Part shown: piece after piece, positions 1-8,570 of the stretch | Layout of the letters: every line of letters starts with the position of its first letter | Position numbering within the stretch: the first letter of the stretch is position 1 | Assembly: GCF_002608565.1 (NCBI RefSeq) | Contig: NZ_LIXM01000027.1 | Span: 1-50,534 of the forward strand | Length of the DNA stretch: 50,534 bases | Direction of reading: 5' to 3' | DNA from: Vibrio sp. PID17_43 | GTDB lineage: Bacteria > Pseudomonadota > Gammaproteobacteria > Enterobacterales > Vibrionaceae | Notes under the pieces: generated by a model | What the model was told of the DNA's origin: nothing | What the model saw: the letters and a program-made list of their open reading frames with translations, nothing else | Databases searched by the model: none | Program-made: the position numbers and the translations under genes

Positions 1-16
1 GGTTAATTGCAAAATA

Positions 17-49
17 AAAGGCTCTAAGTTTTGGGAACTTAGAGCCTTT
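17..49 (-). terminator. Rho-independent terminator, 14-bp stem
   Basis: A perfect 14-bp inverted repeat (AAAGGCTCTAAGTT and its complement) surrounds a 5-base loop. Read on the minus strand the hairpin is followed by TTTTATTTT, so it most likely ends transcription of the minus-strand PstS-like gene that stops at 138. The plus-strand side has only a short T run. Confidence 0.75.
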
Positions 50-137
50 ATAAGCCATCTGTAGGATCGTTCAACCGATCATTTATCTCTTAACTGATCG
101 GCATTAGCCGAATTTGGCTCTCTTTTTTATGCATTTT

Positions 138-965
138 TTATTGCTCAAAGTTTTTTACAGGCGTGTAGCCGTAATCAGCAATCGCTTTTTGGCCTTCTTT
201 AGACTTCAGGAATCTCATAAAGTTTTTGCCTACTTTGTCTAGGCCGTCAACTTTGTAGAGGATCAAAAAGGGACGAGCCAACTTATATTTGTGAGCGGCG
301 ATATTGTTTGGTGTTGGGGCAATACCTTCGAACTGAATTGCTTTCACAGAACGATCTATGGAACCGACCGAGATAAAGCCAATGGCATGAGGGTTGTGAT
401 TCACAATGGTTTTCACCATGCTGTTACTGTTTACGACGAGGCTGTTCGGATTGATGTCAGAGACCAAACGGTCGTTTACGATTTTGGTCAATCCTAGCAG
501 GCTTTCAAAGCTATAACGTGACCCAGATGATCCTTCACGCGTAACGACCGCGATCGGTTGGTCAGTGCCGCCGACTTGTTTCCAGTTATTCACTTTACCC
601 TTATATATGTCAAACAGTTGTTGTTCAGAAAGATTGTCAACAGAGTTGGTACGGTTAACAACAACGGCAAGACCGTCGAAAGCAATAGGGAATACATTTA
701 AGTCTTCTCCTTTTTCACTCTCAGTTAAATAACGTGAACTCATGCCAAGTTCTACTACACCTTTGTTCACCATTGTGATGCCTGCACTTGAACCAATGCC
801 CTGTACGGCGATGTAATCATTAGGGTGCGTTTTATTATATTTTTCAGCCAGCACATCCATTACACGAGCAACAGAAGTAGAACCTGAGATGCTCACTTCT
901 TTTGCCATTGCAGAAGGAAGAGAGAGTACCATGGCGAATAACGTCGCCATAGAAAGACGTAACAT
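138..965 (-). CDS. pstS: Phosphate ABC transporter substrate-binding protein, PstS family
   Basis: Periplasmic phosphate-binding protein that would feed a PstCAB permease. The ATG start used here gives 275 aa. It follows GGAG by 6 bases, whereas an in-frame GTG 12 bases upstream overlaps that ribosome site. The N-terminus (MLRLSMATLFAMVLSLPSAMA) is a clear signal peptide with cleavage after AMA. The mature protein begins with the SGSTSVARVMDVLAEKY and GIGSSAGI segments typical of PBP-like phosphate binders, and GSSGSR later in the chain is a usual phosphate-contact loop. No pstC, pstA or pstB is in the window; they could lie to the left. I saw no convincing PhoB box upstream. Confidence 0.88.
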   Translation of the reverse strand: MLRLSMATLFAMVLSLPSAMAKEVSISGSTSVARVMDVLAEKYNKTHPNDYIAVQGIGSSAGITMVNKGVVELGMSSRYLTESEKGEDLNVFPIAFDGLAVVVNRTNSVDNLSEQQLFDIYKGKVNNWKQVGGTDQPIAVVTREGSSGSRYSFESLLGLTKIVNDRLVSDINPNSLVVNSNSMVKTIVNHNPHAIGFISVGSIDRSVKAIQFEGIAPTPNNIAAHKYKLARPFLILYKVDGLDKVGKNFMRFLKSKEGQKAIADYGYTPVKNFEQ

Positions 966-1253
966 AATGAACTCCACTTACGGTAGATAGCAGCGATCAT
1001 CATATTTCGTTGAAGTTACATTTTTGTGAATGCGCTCGAATAACTGCACGAGGTGGTTGATTATCAAAACGATGGCAGGGCATGGGGGAGTTCGATTGTC
1101 ATATGGTCAGTAGGTAAAGCGGTGACTTGGTCGCTATTTCAGCAATTTTGGACATGTTAATCTAAGGAGTGGTGGGGAAGTGTCTCTTTGGGTAATTCTG
1201 CCGCGCCAAGGCACTTGGGTGTATACTAAGAACAATGAATGGGGAGTAAACTC

Positions 1254-1613
1254 ATGTCCGTATCTCAAATGGCGACAAGCCGTCTGTACAAGTTGATTGA
1301 GTCTCTATGTTCTAAGCGAAATGTAAATTTGCCCGTAGAGTTAGGAAAATGCTTATACGAACCCGTAGAGAACGGTGTAGAGCTATATCTTGCCCATTTT
1401 TTGTTAGATTCTCAACATATCGACTACACGTCACCAATAGCGAAAATTACCTTTAATGTAAATGCTCAGGGGTGGTGTTTTTACGTCCCCCAATATCAAG
1501 GTGAAGAACTTCACTGGACACCATACCCACACTTACCTTACAGCCACTCGCTTGAGGTACTTATAAGGGAATTGGAAAGCGATCCTCAAGCTTACTTTTG
1601 GGCAGATAACTAA
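1254..1613 (+). CDS. DUF3024 domain-containing protein
   Basis: A 119-aa soluble protein. The start chosen is the ATG preceded by GGGGAG at 8 bases; an in-frame ATG 15 bases upstream overlaps that ribosome site. The C-terminal half (IAKITFN, then WCFYVPQY, ELHWTPYP, a helix and AYFW) matches the strand-rich pattern I recall for DUF3024, a small domain of unknown function common in marine gammaproteobacteria. No signal peptide or membrane segment is seen. Its stop codon is one base from the stop of the convergent AraC gene, so the two transcripts probably overlap. Function unknown. Confidence 0.7.
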   Translation: MSVSQMATSRLYKLIESLCSKRNVNLPVELGKCLYEPVENGVELYLAHFLLDSQHIDYTSPIAKITFNVNAQGWCFYVPQYQGEELHWTPYPHLPYSHSLEVLIRELESDPQAYFWADN

Positions 1614-1614
1614 C

Positions 1615-2409
1615 CTATTTCATGATTTGGCCGCGAAACGCTTTAGGGGTCATGCTATAGATGGATTTGAACGCGGTACTAAAATGGGCCGCACTCTTAA
1701 ACCCCGACTCAAAAGCAATTTGAGTAATCGAATTTTTGGACGTACGCAGTTGGGTTGCAGCATGGTTAATACGCTTCACTTTTAAAATATGTGAAAAGGA
1801 AAGGTTCTCTGCTGCGAGTCTACGTTTTAGTGTCGCGATAGACATGCTCATATGGGTTGCTAGAGTTTCTAACGTAATATCTTTTTCAATATTGTCTTCA
1901 ATGTACTTAATCGCTTTTTGAGAGGTGGTTAGAGTGCTGGCGTCATCAATAATTGAGAGAATCTTAGGCTGAATCTCTGCCATTAACGAGAGCAATGCCA
2001 TTGCAATATGTGCTTGTGCATACTGTGACGCTTGTTGGTCAGCGAGTTCGATTAACGTGTCCTTGAGTTTACTAATGCGCTTGTTTGATTGAGCTGAAAA
2101 GGCATAAAAACGACGTTCATCTGCTTCTATCTGGATGCTTGGATGAGCGGTTTTAAATTGAGTAAATAGATGAATATCAAACACCAAGGCGATTGCACGA
2201 AAAGGACCTGGTTTGGCGTAAGCATCTTTTAAATCTGAAGAGTTGTATAAAATAAAGTCGCCAGTAGTGAGTTCGAATTGTTCGCCACTTGGTTGATTGA
2301 TGGTTAGTGAACCTTCTTCAACAATATATAAGCCGTGGTTAGTAGCGGAATAGCGCTCACTTTTTCGTGCCGTGAAGTGATTAAAGTGAATGATCTCAAT
2401 GTTCAGCAT
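1615..2409 (-). CDS. AraC family transcriptional regulator
   Basis: A 264-aa regulator. Residues 1 to about 150 form a cupin-like sensor region (GEQFELTTGDFILYNSSDL). The last 100 residues hold the paired helix-turn-helix of AraC/XylS proteins: first helix pair around TLETLATHMSMSIATLKRRLAA, second around ITQIAFESGFKSAAHFSTAF followed by YSMTPKAFRG, the family signature. The ligand and targets cannot be read from sequence. It lies downstream of rnb on the same strand but is separated from it by a strong terminator, so it is probably transcribed on its own. The ribosome site is weak (AATAAGAATA before ATG). Confidence 0.85.
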   Translation of the reverse strand: MLNIEIIHFNHFTARKSERYSATNHGLYIVEEGSLTINQPSGEQFELTTGDFILYNSSDLKDAYAKPGPFRAIALVFDIHLFTQFKTAHPSIQIEADERRFYAFSAQSNKRISKLKDTLIELADQQASQYAQAHIAMALLSLMAEIQPKILSIIDDASTLTTSQKAIKYIEDNIEKDITLETLATHMSMSIATLKRRLAAENLSFSHILKVKRINHAATQLRTSKNSITQIAFESGFKSAAHFSTAFKSIYSMTPKAFRGQIMK

Positions 2410-2431
2410 AGTTATTCTTATTTTTGATTAT

Positions 2432-2457
2432 AAAAAAGGCGCTCATATGAGCGCCTT
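2432..2457 (-). terminator. Rho-independent terminator after rnb
   Basis: GGCGCTCATATGAGCGCC is a perfect 18-base palindrome. On the minus strand it is followed by TTTTTT, giving a classic intrinsic terminator between the end of rnb and the start of the AraC-type gene. Confidence 0.85.
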
Positions 2458-2471
2458 CACCTTAATCGGTA

Positions 2472-4475
2472 TTATTCACTAACAGGTTCTTCTGTTTGTG
2501 TTGATGCTACATCAGCAAATACCCGGGTCGGCTTGGCCACTAAACTGCGGTTCTCTTGGTTTACGTCAGCCAAAACGATTTCCAATGTGTCACCCAGTTT
2601 GTATACCACCTCTTTATCAATAGAGATGGTGCCGTTGTCGCCGTTGCACTCGATCCTTTCTTTATTATCAAGGATCAGACTACCCGGAATAAAGGCTGCA
2701 GCGCCATTTTCGAGAAGTCGAACACGTGCGCCTGCTCGATTAATATCAAAAATCTCACCTGTGAAACAAGTTTGCTTTGTAGGCTCCTCGGCTAATGTGC
2801 GAGCGTATAGCCAATCAGACACGTTTCGTTCGGCAATTTTGTGGTGTTTGCGATGTATAGCAAGCTCTTCACCAACTTGGTCATCCGGTGTTTGAATTGG
2901 ATCTTTGCCAAGAATGACCGCTTTAAGCATGCGGTGGTTGATCATATCGCCGTACTTACGAATAGGTGAAGTCCACGTTGCGTAAATATCTAAGCCCATA
3001 GCGTAGTGAGGCAGAGGTTGATTTTCAACTTCACTGTACGTTTGGAATTTACGAATGCGGTTATCGAGATAGGCAGTTTCTTGCTCACCTAACCAACGAC
3101 GCAATGCCGCAAAACCCTCTAATGTAGAGATCGATTCAACTGTGAATTGCGTTGCACCTGATTGAGTCACTAGCTCTACAACTTCTTCAAGTTTTTCCGC
3201 TTTAATGCCTGCATGAGTGTTAAACACGCCAGTTTCGAAGTTGTCACGAAGGGTGCGTCCGGCACAGATGTTTGCTGTGATCATCGATTCTTCAACGAGG
3301 CGGTTTGCACAACGACGCATGTCTGCATGAATAGCAACAACGTCGTTATCTTCGCTAAGTTCGAAACGGTAGTCTGGGCGATCTGGGAACACAACCGCGT
3401 TTTTCTCACGCCAATCTGCACGAGCAAGAGAGAAATCGTATAGATCACGAACAATCACCGCGATTTCTTCACTTGGTTGCCATGCATCACAATGGCCACT
3501 CTCCAGCCAATCTGAAACGTTGTTGTATGCAAGACGCGAGTGTGATTTGATGTTTGCCGCGAAGAATTTGATATCGTCGCCAATTATACCCTCTTTGCTA
3601 ACCGTTACGGTGCAGCAGACAGCTGGGCGAATCTCACCCTCAATCAATGAACATAGGTTATCAGCAAGATCGCGAGGTAGCATTGGTATGTTACGACCTG
3701 GCAGGTAGATAGTGTAACCGCGTTCACGCGCTACTTTATCCATCTCATCTTCAGGGGTGATGTATGCAGTCGGATCGGCGATAGCGATCGTTAGCTCGAA
3801 ATCACCAGATTCGGTCTTCTTCGCGTATAGTGCATCGTCCATATCTTTGGTTGATTCACCATCGATAGTGACAAAAGGAACATGAGTCATGTCAACGCGC
3901 TCTAGGTCAGCGTCGTCTTTTAGTTCCCAGTTCTCAATGCCTGCTGGCTCAGAATTTGGTAGGTCATTTTGTGCAAGTGTCACCCACCATGGTGCAATCT
4001 TGTCGTTCGCGTCAGTAATCTTTTCTGAAATTTCAACGAAGAAACCGTTATCATCTTTTAGCGGATGACGGATTAGGTGAGCGACAACCCAATCACCTTC
4101 AGCGAAGTTATCCGGCTTTAGGCCTTTCTTTAGCTTTGCTTTTAGGGATAGTTTTTTCAGCTGCGGATGATCTGGAGTGACATTAAGTTTGCCTTTGAAC
4201 ATTTTTACTCGGCCGATAAAGCGAGTAACAGACTGTTCTAGCAGTTCTTGTGGTTCTGCAACTTCACGGTCTTTTTCCGTACGGATGATAGCGACCACTT
4301 TGTCACCGTGCATGCACTTTTTCATGTATGCAGGTGGGATGAAGAAGCTGGTTTTGCTGTCCACTTCCAGAAAGCCAAAGCCTTTATCTGTCGCTTTGAC
4401 TGAACCTTCTTTTTTAGGCAGGTTTTCTTGGATTTGCTGCTTAAGCTGAGCTAATAGCGGGTTATCTTGAAACAT
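2472..4475 (-). CDS. rnb: Exoribonuclease II
   Basis: Processive 3'-5' exoribonuclease that degrades single-stranded mRNA in the cytoplasm. It has 667 aa against about 644 in E. coli. The order is two N-terminal cold-shock/OB domains (to about residue 180), the RNB catalytic domain, and a C-terminal S1 domain (from about 570). The magnesium-binding aspartates are intact in [14 protein letters not shown], at D205, D211, D213 and D214. [18 protein letters not shown] is the typical RNB segment. The extra length is a short acidic C-terminal tail ending TQTEEPVSE. The gene stands alone, with its own terminator. No clear Shine-Dalgarno precedes the ATG. Confidence 0.95.
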   Translation of the reverse strand: MFQDNPLLAQLKQQIQENLPKKEGSVKATDKGFGFLEVDSKTSFFIPPAYMKKCMHGDKVVAIIRTEKDREVAEPQELLEQSVTRFIGRVKMFKGKLNVTPDHPQLKKLSLKAKLKKGLKPDNFAEGDWVVAHLIRHPLKDDNGFFVEISEKITDANDKIAPWWVTLAQNDLPNSEPAGIENWELKDDADLERVDMTHVPFVTIDGESTKDMDDALYAKKTESGDFELTIAIADPTAYITPEDEMDKVARERGYTIYLPGRNIPMLPRDLADNLCSLIEGEIRPAVCCTVTVSKEGIIGDDIKFFAANIKSHSRLAYNNVSDWLESGHCDAWQPSEEIAVIVRDLYDFSLARADWREKNAVVFPDRPDYRFELSEDNDVVAIHADMRRCANRLVEESMITANICAGRTLRDNFETGVFNTHAGIKAEKLEEVVELVTQSGATQFTVESISTLEGFAALRRWLGEQETAYLDNRIRKFQTYSEVENQPLPHYAMGLDIYATWTSPIRKYGDMINHRMLKAVILGKDPIQTPDDQVGEELAIHRKHHKIAERNVSDWLYARTLAEEPTKQTCFTGEIFDINRAGARVRLLENGAAAFIPGSLILDNKERIECNGDNGTISIDKEVVYKLGDTLEIVLADVNQENRSLVAKPTRVFADVASTQTEEPVSE

Positions 4476-5287
4476 CTATAAATTCTATCTAATTGTATTT
4501 TAACTAATTTATCGCTCTCTCCAAAATCCCCCCAAAAATTCTTCCCCAACAAAATGAGAGTGAATCTATGTAGGTTTTTGGTCGCTGCAACAAATTTACA
4601 GAAAGTGTGACTGCGTCACATGTTACTTGGCATACGTAGAATTGTATAGTGATCATTGCGGTCATTATTGAGCCGAACCACTATCCCTTCGTTTATTCGT
4701 ATCCTTGTAGGGTAAAAGTAACGACGTTACTGGGCCAGCTTTAGCAATGAGTAACGTATGCGCATTATCGTTGAGTATGTGTGATTCCTCTCCCTTATCA
4801 AGCACCTTTAGCTCAGTCTGATATCCGCGAACTCAAGGTGCATATGGTGCTTCGAGCATCAGTGGCGATTCACTGGACGTAAAAGAGTCTCACAACATTG
4901 GGCGGCAGGAAAGATACCAGCCTACAGATCTAGCCTCAATAAGAGCACTTTGGGAAGGTTTGTTTAAACTGCAAACCATCTTTGAAGGCTATGAACTCCC
5001 GATATCTCTTGAGCACTGACTTTTGATCAAGAGACAGACGTTAGGAGGGTTTTGTTTCGATGAATTAACGGTGTTGGATTTTTTTTGTTTGCCAAGAAAT
5101 GCTTTAACTACAATTTAAAGTAATAGGTCTAATTAGCGAAATCGTATGGATATGATGCTTGTTTGGCGCTTCAGTGCTCTTATTCCTGTCACTACGTCGT
5201 TCTTTCATTCGTGAATTCCTACCAATAACGGCGACAGTTAAGATTCTGAAGCGCAAGCTAACAGTCGAAATGACATCGGAGGGTAAT
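4476..5287. other. Gene-poor region with coding-like remnant
   Basis: No intact gene is visible. The stretch separates rnb from the GMC oxidoreductase and borders the G+C-rich island. One plus-strand frame from 4822 to 5019 stays open for 65 codons and ends GYELPISLEH-stop, with protein-like composition, but lacks any start codon and follows directly on a stop. I read it as the 3' end of a decayed gene of unknown family. The last 200 bases are AT-rich and may hold the promoter of the oxidoreductase. Confidence 0.4.
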
Positions 5288-6967
5288 ATGGAACGTTACG
5301 ATTACATTATTATTGGTGGAGGTTCAGCAGGTTGTGTGCTGGCTTCACGCCTTACTGAGGATGAAACTATCTCAGTATGTCTGCTGGAGGCAGGTGGCAA
5401 AGATGACAGTGCCATTATCCACACACCAGTGGGTATAGTGGTCATGACGCCGACTAAAATTAATAATTGGGCATTTGAAACTGTGCCACAGCCGGGTCTT
5501 AATGGCCGTAAAGGGTATCAGCCTAGAGGGAAAACTTTAGGTGGCTCAAGCTCAATTAACGCGATGATGTATGCTCGAGGTCATAAGTACGATTATGATC
5601 TTTGGGCAAGCTTAGGTAACGAAGGGTGGAGCTTTGATGAGTGTTTGCCTTACTTTAAAAAGGCGGAAAACAATGAAGAGTTGAAAGATGAGTTTCATGG
5701 TCAAGGTGGACCATTGAATGTCGCTAACCTGCGCTCACCTAGTCCGATGGTTGATCGCTATCTTGATGCCTGTGAAGAGGTCGGCATTCCGCGTAATCCA
5801 GATGTGAACGGCGCCGAGCAATTCGGTGCCATGAGGACCCAAGTTACCCAATTAAATGGTGAGCGTTGTAGCGCAGCAAAAGCTTACCTTACCCCGAATC
5901 TTGATCGCCCTAATCTAACTGTTGTGACCAAAGCCACCACGCATAAAGTGCTGACAGAAGGTAAGCGGGCGGTGGGTGTGGAGTATGGCTCAAAAGGCAA
6001 GGTGTTTCGCATCTATTGCAAACATGAAGTGATATTATCTGCAGGTGCGTTTGGGTCTCCGCAGATTCTGCAGCTTTCTGGTATTGGCGATAAGGCCGAT
6101 CTAGAACCACACGGCATTGAGCAGGTACACCAGCTTTCAGGTGTAGGCAAGAACTTACAAGACCACATCGACCTAATACATAGCTATAAAACCTCAGCCA
6201 AGCATGAGACGTTTGGTATTTCACTGCAAATGCTCAACGATATCTGCGAGGCGTTACCCGAGTGGAAGATGGAGCGCAAAGGCAAACTGAGTAGTAACAT
6301 TGCTGAAGGGATTGGCTTTTTCCGCTCTGGAGAAGGGGTAGATGTACCCGACCTGGAGTTTGTCTTTTTGGTGGGTGTGGCTGACGATCATGCAAGAAAG
6401 GTTCATACTAGTCATGGGTTTAGCTGCCATGTGACGCTGCTAAGACCCAAGAGTCGTGGCACAGTTACCATCCAAAGTAGCGATCCATATGAGGCTCCAT
6501 TGATTGATCCCAACTTTTTCAGTCACCCTGATGACATGCCGTTAATGATCAAAGGGTGGAAAAAGCAGTATCAGATGTTAAATAGCTCAGCCTTTGATGA
6601 TGTGCGTGGTGACAACTTCTACCCTGTTGACCCTAATGATGATAAGGCGATTGAGCAAGACATCCGTAACCGAGCCGATACTCAGTATCACCCGGTCGGT
6701 ACTTGTAAAATGGGGTTAATAGAGGATGAGCAAGCGGTAGTCGATAATCAAGGCCGAGTGTATGGTATCGAGCAACTGCGTGTAATTGACGCTTCTATCA
6801 TGCCAACCTTGGTTGGTGCAAATACCAATGCCCCAACCATCATGATGGCAGAGAAGATCGTTGAGCAAATCAAAGAAAGACACGCAGGCACTGTGAATAA
6901 TTTGAACCTTCGAATTGGTTTACCTGTACATCAAAACGGGAATCTACCGGAAAGGGATTTTCCCTAG
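5288..6967 (+). CDS. GMC family oxidoreductase, choline dehydrogenase/AlkJ-like
   Basis: A 559-aa FAD-dependent alcohol oxidoreductase. The ATG start follows GGAGGG and puts the FAD-binding GGGSAG at residues 10-15, as in the family; reading further upstream adds an unrelated 43-residue extension. The second FAD segment (GKTLGGSSSINAMMYARG) and the C-terminal active-site segments are present, with catalytic His about 468 in HPVGTCKMG and Asn about 512 in GANTNAPT. The latter is usual for choline dehydrogenases and the long-chain alcohol dehydrogenase AlkJ. The substrate cannot be assigned. No betaine genes are adjacent, while a fatty-alcohol-forming cluster follows, so oxidation of an aliphatic alcohol is a reasonable guess. 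Base composition looks closer to the host than to the island. Confidence 0.85.
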   Translation: MERYDYIIIGGGSAGCVLASRLTEDETISVCLLEAGGKDDSAIIHTPVGIVVMTPTKINNWAFETVPQPGLNGRKGYQPRGKTLGGSSSINAMMYARGHKYDYDLWASLGNEGWSFDECLPYFKKAENNEELKDEFHGQGGPLNVANLRSPSPMVDRYLDACEEVGIPRNPDVNGAEQFGAMRTQVTQLNGERCSAAKAYLTPNLDRPNLTVVTKATTHKVLTEGKRAVGVEYGSKGKVFRIYCKHEVILSAGAFGSPQILQLSGIGDKADLEPHGIEQVHQLSGVGKNLQDHIDLIHSYKTSAKHETFGISLQMLNDICEALPEWKMERKGKLSSNIAEGIGFFRSGEGVDVPDLEFVFLVGVADDHARKVHTSHGFSCHVTLLRPKSRGTVTIQSSDPYEAPLIDPNFFSHPDDMPLMIKGWKKQYQMLNSSAFDDVRGDNFYPVDPNDDKAIEQDIRNRADTQYHPVGTCKMGLIEDEQAVVDNQGRVYGIEQLRVIDASIMPTLVGANTNAPTIMMAEKIVEQIKERHAGTVNNLNLRIGLPVHQNGNLPERDFP

Positions 6968-6995
6968 TTTCTGGTCTGGGTCACTTTTTGAGCTA

Positions 6996-7025
6996 TTGTG
7001 TAAGCATTTATGACTGCAGTATACT
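6996..7025 (+). promoter_or_regulatory. Candidate sigma-70 promoter for ACBP gene
   Basis: TTGTGT, an 18-base spacer, then TATACT, about 55 bases before the acyl-CoA-binding protein start. The -10 matches the consensus at five of six positions, the -35 at three. Confidence 0.35.
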
Positions 7026-7079
7026 GGTCGGAGCACTGCTTGGCGGTAACCTTCAATTATCGAGAAAAAGGACCTTACT

Positions 7080-7340
7080 ATGAGTGAACTCTCTTCCCAA
7101 TTCGAAGCGGCAGCCGAAGCCGTAAAAACGTTGAAGCAACGGCCTGATGATGAAACGTTGTTGTCACTCTACGCCTACTACAAACAAGGCTGCACTGGCG
7201 ATGTACAGGGCAGGCGGCCTGGTCTGTTCGACTTTAAAGGCGGCGCCAAGTATGCTGCGTGGGAGCGCTTGCGTGGCATGGAATCAGATAAGGCTAAACA
7301 GGCATACGTCGACCTTGTCGAGCGTTTGGCCAACACCTGA
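7080..7340 (+). CDS. Acyl-CoA-binding protein (ACBP)
   Basis: An 86-aa protein, exactly the size of the free ACBP family, which binds long-chain acyl-CoA with high affinity and carries it between enzymes in the cytosol. The four-helix signature is clear: YAYYKQGCTGDVQGRRPG, then LFDFKGGAKYAAW, then KQAYVDLVERL. The conserved ligand-contact residues are all present (Y31, K35, K57, Y76). AAGGA precedes the ATG. ACBP is uncommon in bacteria. Here it opens the fatty acyl-CoA reductase/WS-DGAT island, where an acyl-CoA pool carrier makes sense. Composition is G+C-rich, unlike the flanking chromosome. Confidence 0.92.
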   Translation: MSELSSQFEAAAEAVKTLKQRPDDETLLSLYAYYKQGCTGDVQGRRPGLFDFKGGAKYAAWERLRGMESDKAKQAYVDLVERLANT

Positions 7341-7597
7341 TCGAGAAGATGCAGATCCCCGGATCGGGCCTCTAATTTATTCTTCGCCGGGTTGCAGCCG
7401 TAAATCGCACAGACATGTCTGATTGACTGACAGGTATAGCTCAAGGCAACACCACCGGATCCCGAACCGTTTTAGGGTGCCCTTTCCAATTTGTTCAGCT
7501 TTACATATTAAAGGGATTAAAACCAAGTCAATGTGAACGTTATGATTCACACAGCGTAAGAGCAGGTCTCCCATTTTCTAAACCAGAGGGACTTTTG

Positions 7598-8137
7598 ATG
7601 TTTAGTAAAATCCAATATTTCGCTGCTTTAGTCACTGTTCCTTGGCAAAGTCGCGAAGGCAATGCTCACGATTTCAGTTTCGATACCATCGCTGGTGATG
7701 CGTTGTCACTAGCCGATTACGAGGGCAGAGTAGTGCTGGTGGTCAATACAGCCTCAGAGTGCGGTTTTACCCCGCAGTACAAGCAATTGCAGAGTTTGTG
7801 GGAAACCTATCGTGATCAGGGGTTAGTGATCGTCGGGGTGCCGTGCAACGATTTTGGTGGTCAGGAAAAAGCCTCCAATGCCAGTATCAATAGTTTCTGT
7901 GAATTTAACTTCGGGGTGACGTTCCCACTAGCCGCAAAAACAAAGGTGAAAGGCAGAGATCAGCACCCATTCTATACCTGGGCCGGACAACAGGTCGGTT
8001 TCCTGGGTAAACCACGCTGGAACTTTCACAAATTCCTAGTGAATAAAGACGGCCAACTGGTTGACTGGTTTTCGTCGACAACCAAACCCGATGCCCGGAA
8101 ACTGGTGAGAGCGATTGAGCGTGAGCTAGCCAAATAG
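7598..8137 (+). CDS. Glutathione peroxidase family protein
   Basis: A 179-aa thiol peroxidase of the GPx/BtuE type, which reduces hydrogen peroxide and lipid hydroperoxides using thioredoxin or glutathione. The active tetrad is complete: C55 in NTASECGFTPQY, Q89 in DFGGQE, W141 and N142 in PRWNFHKF. Cysteine replaces selenocysteine. The ATG start follows GAGGGA at 7 bases. The first 22 residues are longer than usual and mildly hydrophobic (YFAALVTVPW), but not a convincing signal peptide. It sits between ACBP and the reductase, and protection of stored acyl chains from peroxidation is a possible role. No gene overlap ties it to either neighbour. Confidence 0.9.
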   Translation: MFSKIQYFAALVTVPWQSREGNAHDFSFDTIAGDALSLADYEGRVVLVVNTASECGFTPQYKQLQSLWETYRDQGLVIVGVPCNDFGGQEKASNASINSFCEFNFGVTFPLAAKTKVKGRDQHPFYTWAGQQVGFLGKPRWNFHKFLVNKDGQLVDWFSSTTKPDARKLVRAIERELAK

Positions 8138-8176
8138 TTCAATAACTGGGCGGTCTTATCCACCGCGAGTGTAATA

Positions 8177-8210
8177 TGGTCGGCTATACCCGGCCAGACT
8201 TCCTTTTCAC
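8177..8210 (+). terminator. Possible weak terminator after glutathione peroxidase
   Basis: A 7-bp stem (TGGTCGG with CCGGCCA, including one G-T pair) closes a 6-base loop and is followed by GACTTCCTTTTC. The stem is short and the T run interrupted. Confidence 0.35.
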
Positions 8211-8441
8211 GCCCTTTCCAAAGCCCTTTTGATCAGGGGGCGTAAGGCTGTCTTCTTTGATGACACAGTGAAGTCCGAATCTCGGGTTTGTTCTGCTCTC
8301 AAGAGTGCCCTGTTGATGGCAGAAGCGGGTTTTCTTGCAAGTTACTGTCCGGCAATATTTTTAAAACAACCTGCTCCTTGATCATTTCATCTGGTCCAGC
8401 ATTGCTTGGTACATATCATAGACTTGTGCAGCTTTTTGGCG

Positions 8442-8465
8442 TTTGTGTGTCCTAGTTAACACAAA
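8442..8465. promoter_or_regulatory. Inverted repeat, candidate operator of the reductase gene
   Basis: TTTGTGT and ACACAAA form a 7-bp inverted repeat with a 10-base spacer about 105 bases before the reductase start. Size and position suit a dimeric repressor such as the TetR protein encoded in the same cluster. That link is inference; I found no second exact copy in the cluster. Confidence 0.3.
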
Positions 8466-8570
8466 GTGGTCGTACCAGTTTGCTATACTTAAATGGCACA
8501 GAGAAATAATGTTGCCAAGCGTTATTGGCAGAGTTAAAGAAATATTGCGGAGGCTGCTCAAGGAATGAAT

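Larger units (their letters stand above)
8138..8570. other. Intergenic region upstream of the reductase
   Basis: No gene seen. It holds a weak hairpin with T-rich tail near its start and an inverted repeat near its end (listed separately). A TATACT-like -10 lies about 75 bases before the reductase, without a clear -35. Confidence 0.4.

Noticed and set aside
966..1060. PhoB box upstream of the PstS-like gene
   Set aside because: Only a loose match to the CTGTCAT-type direct repeats; not enough to call.
5159..5287. Longer N-terminus for the GMC oxidoreductase
   Set aside because: The 43 extra residues are unlike the family; GGAGGG directly precedes the internal ATG that places the FAD motif normally.
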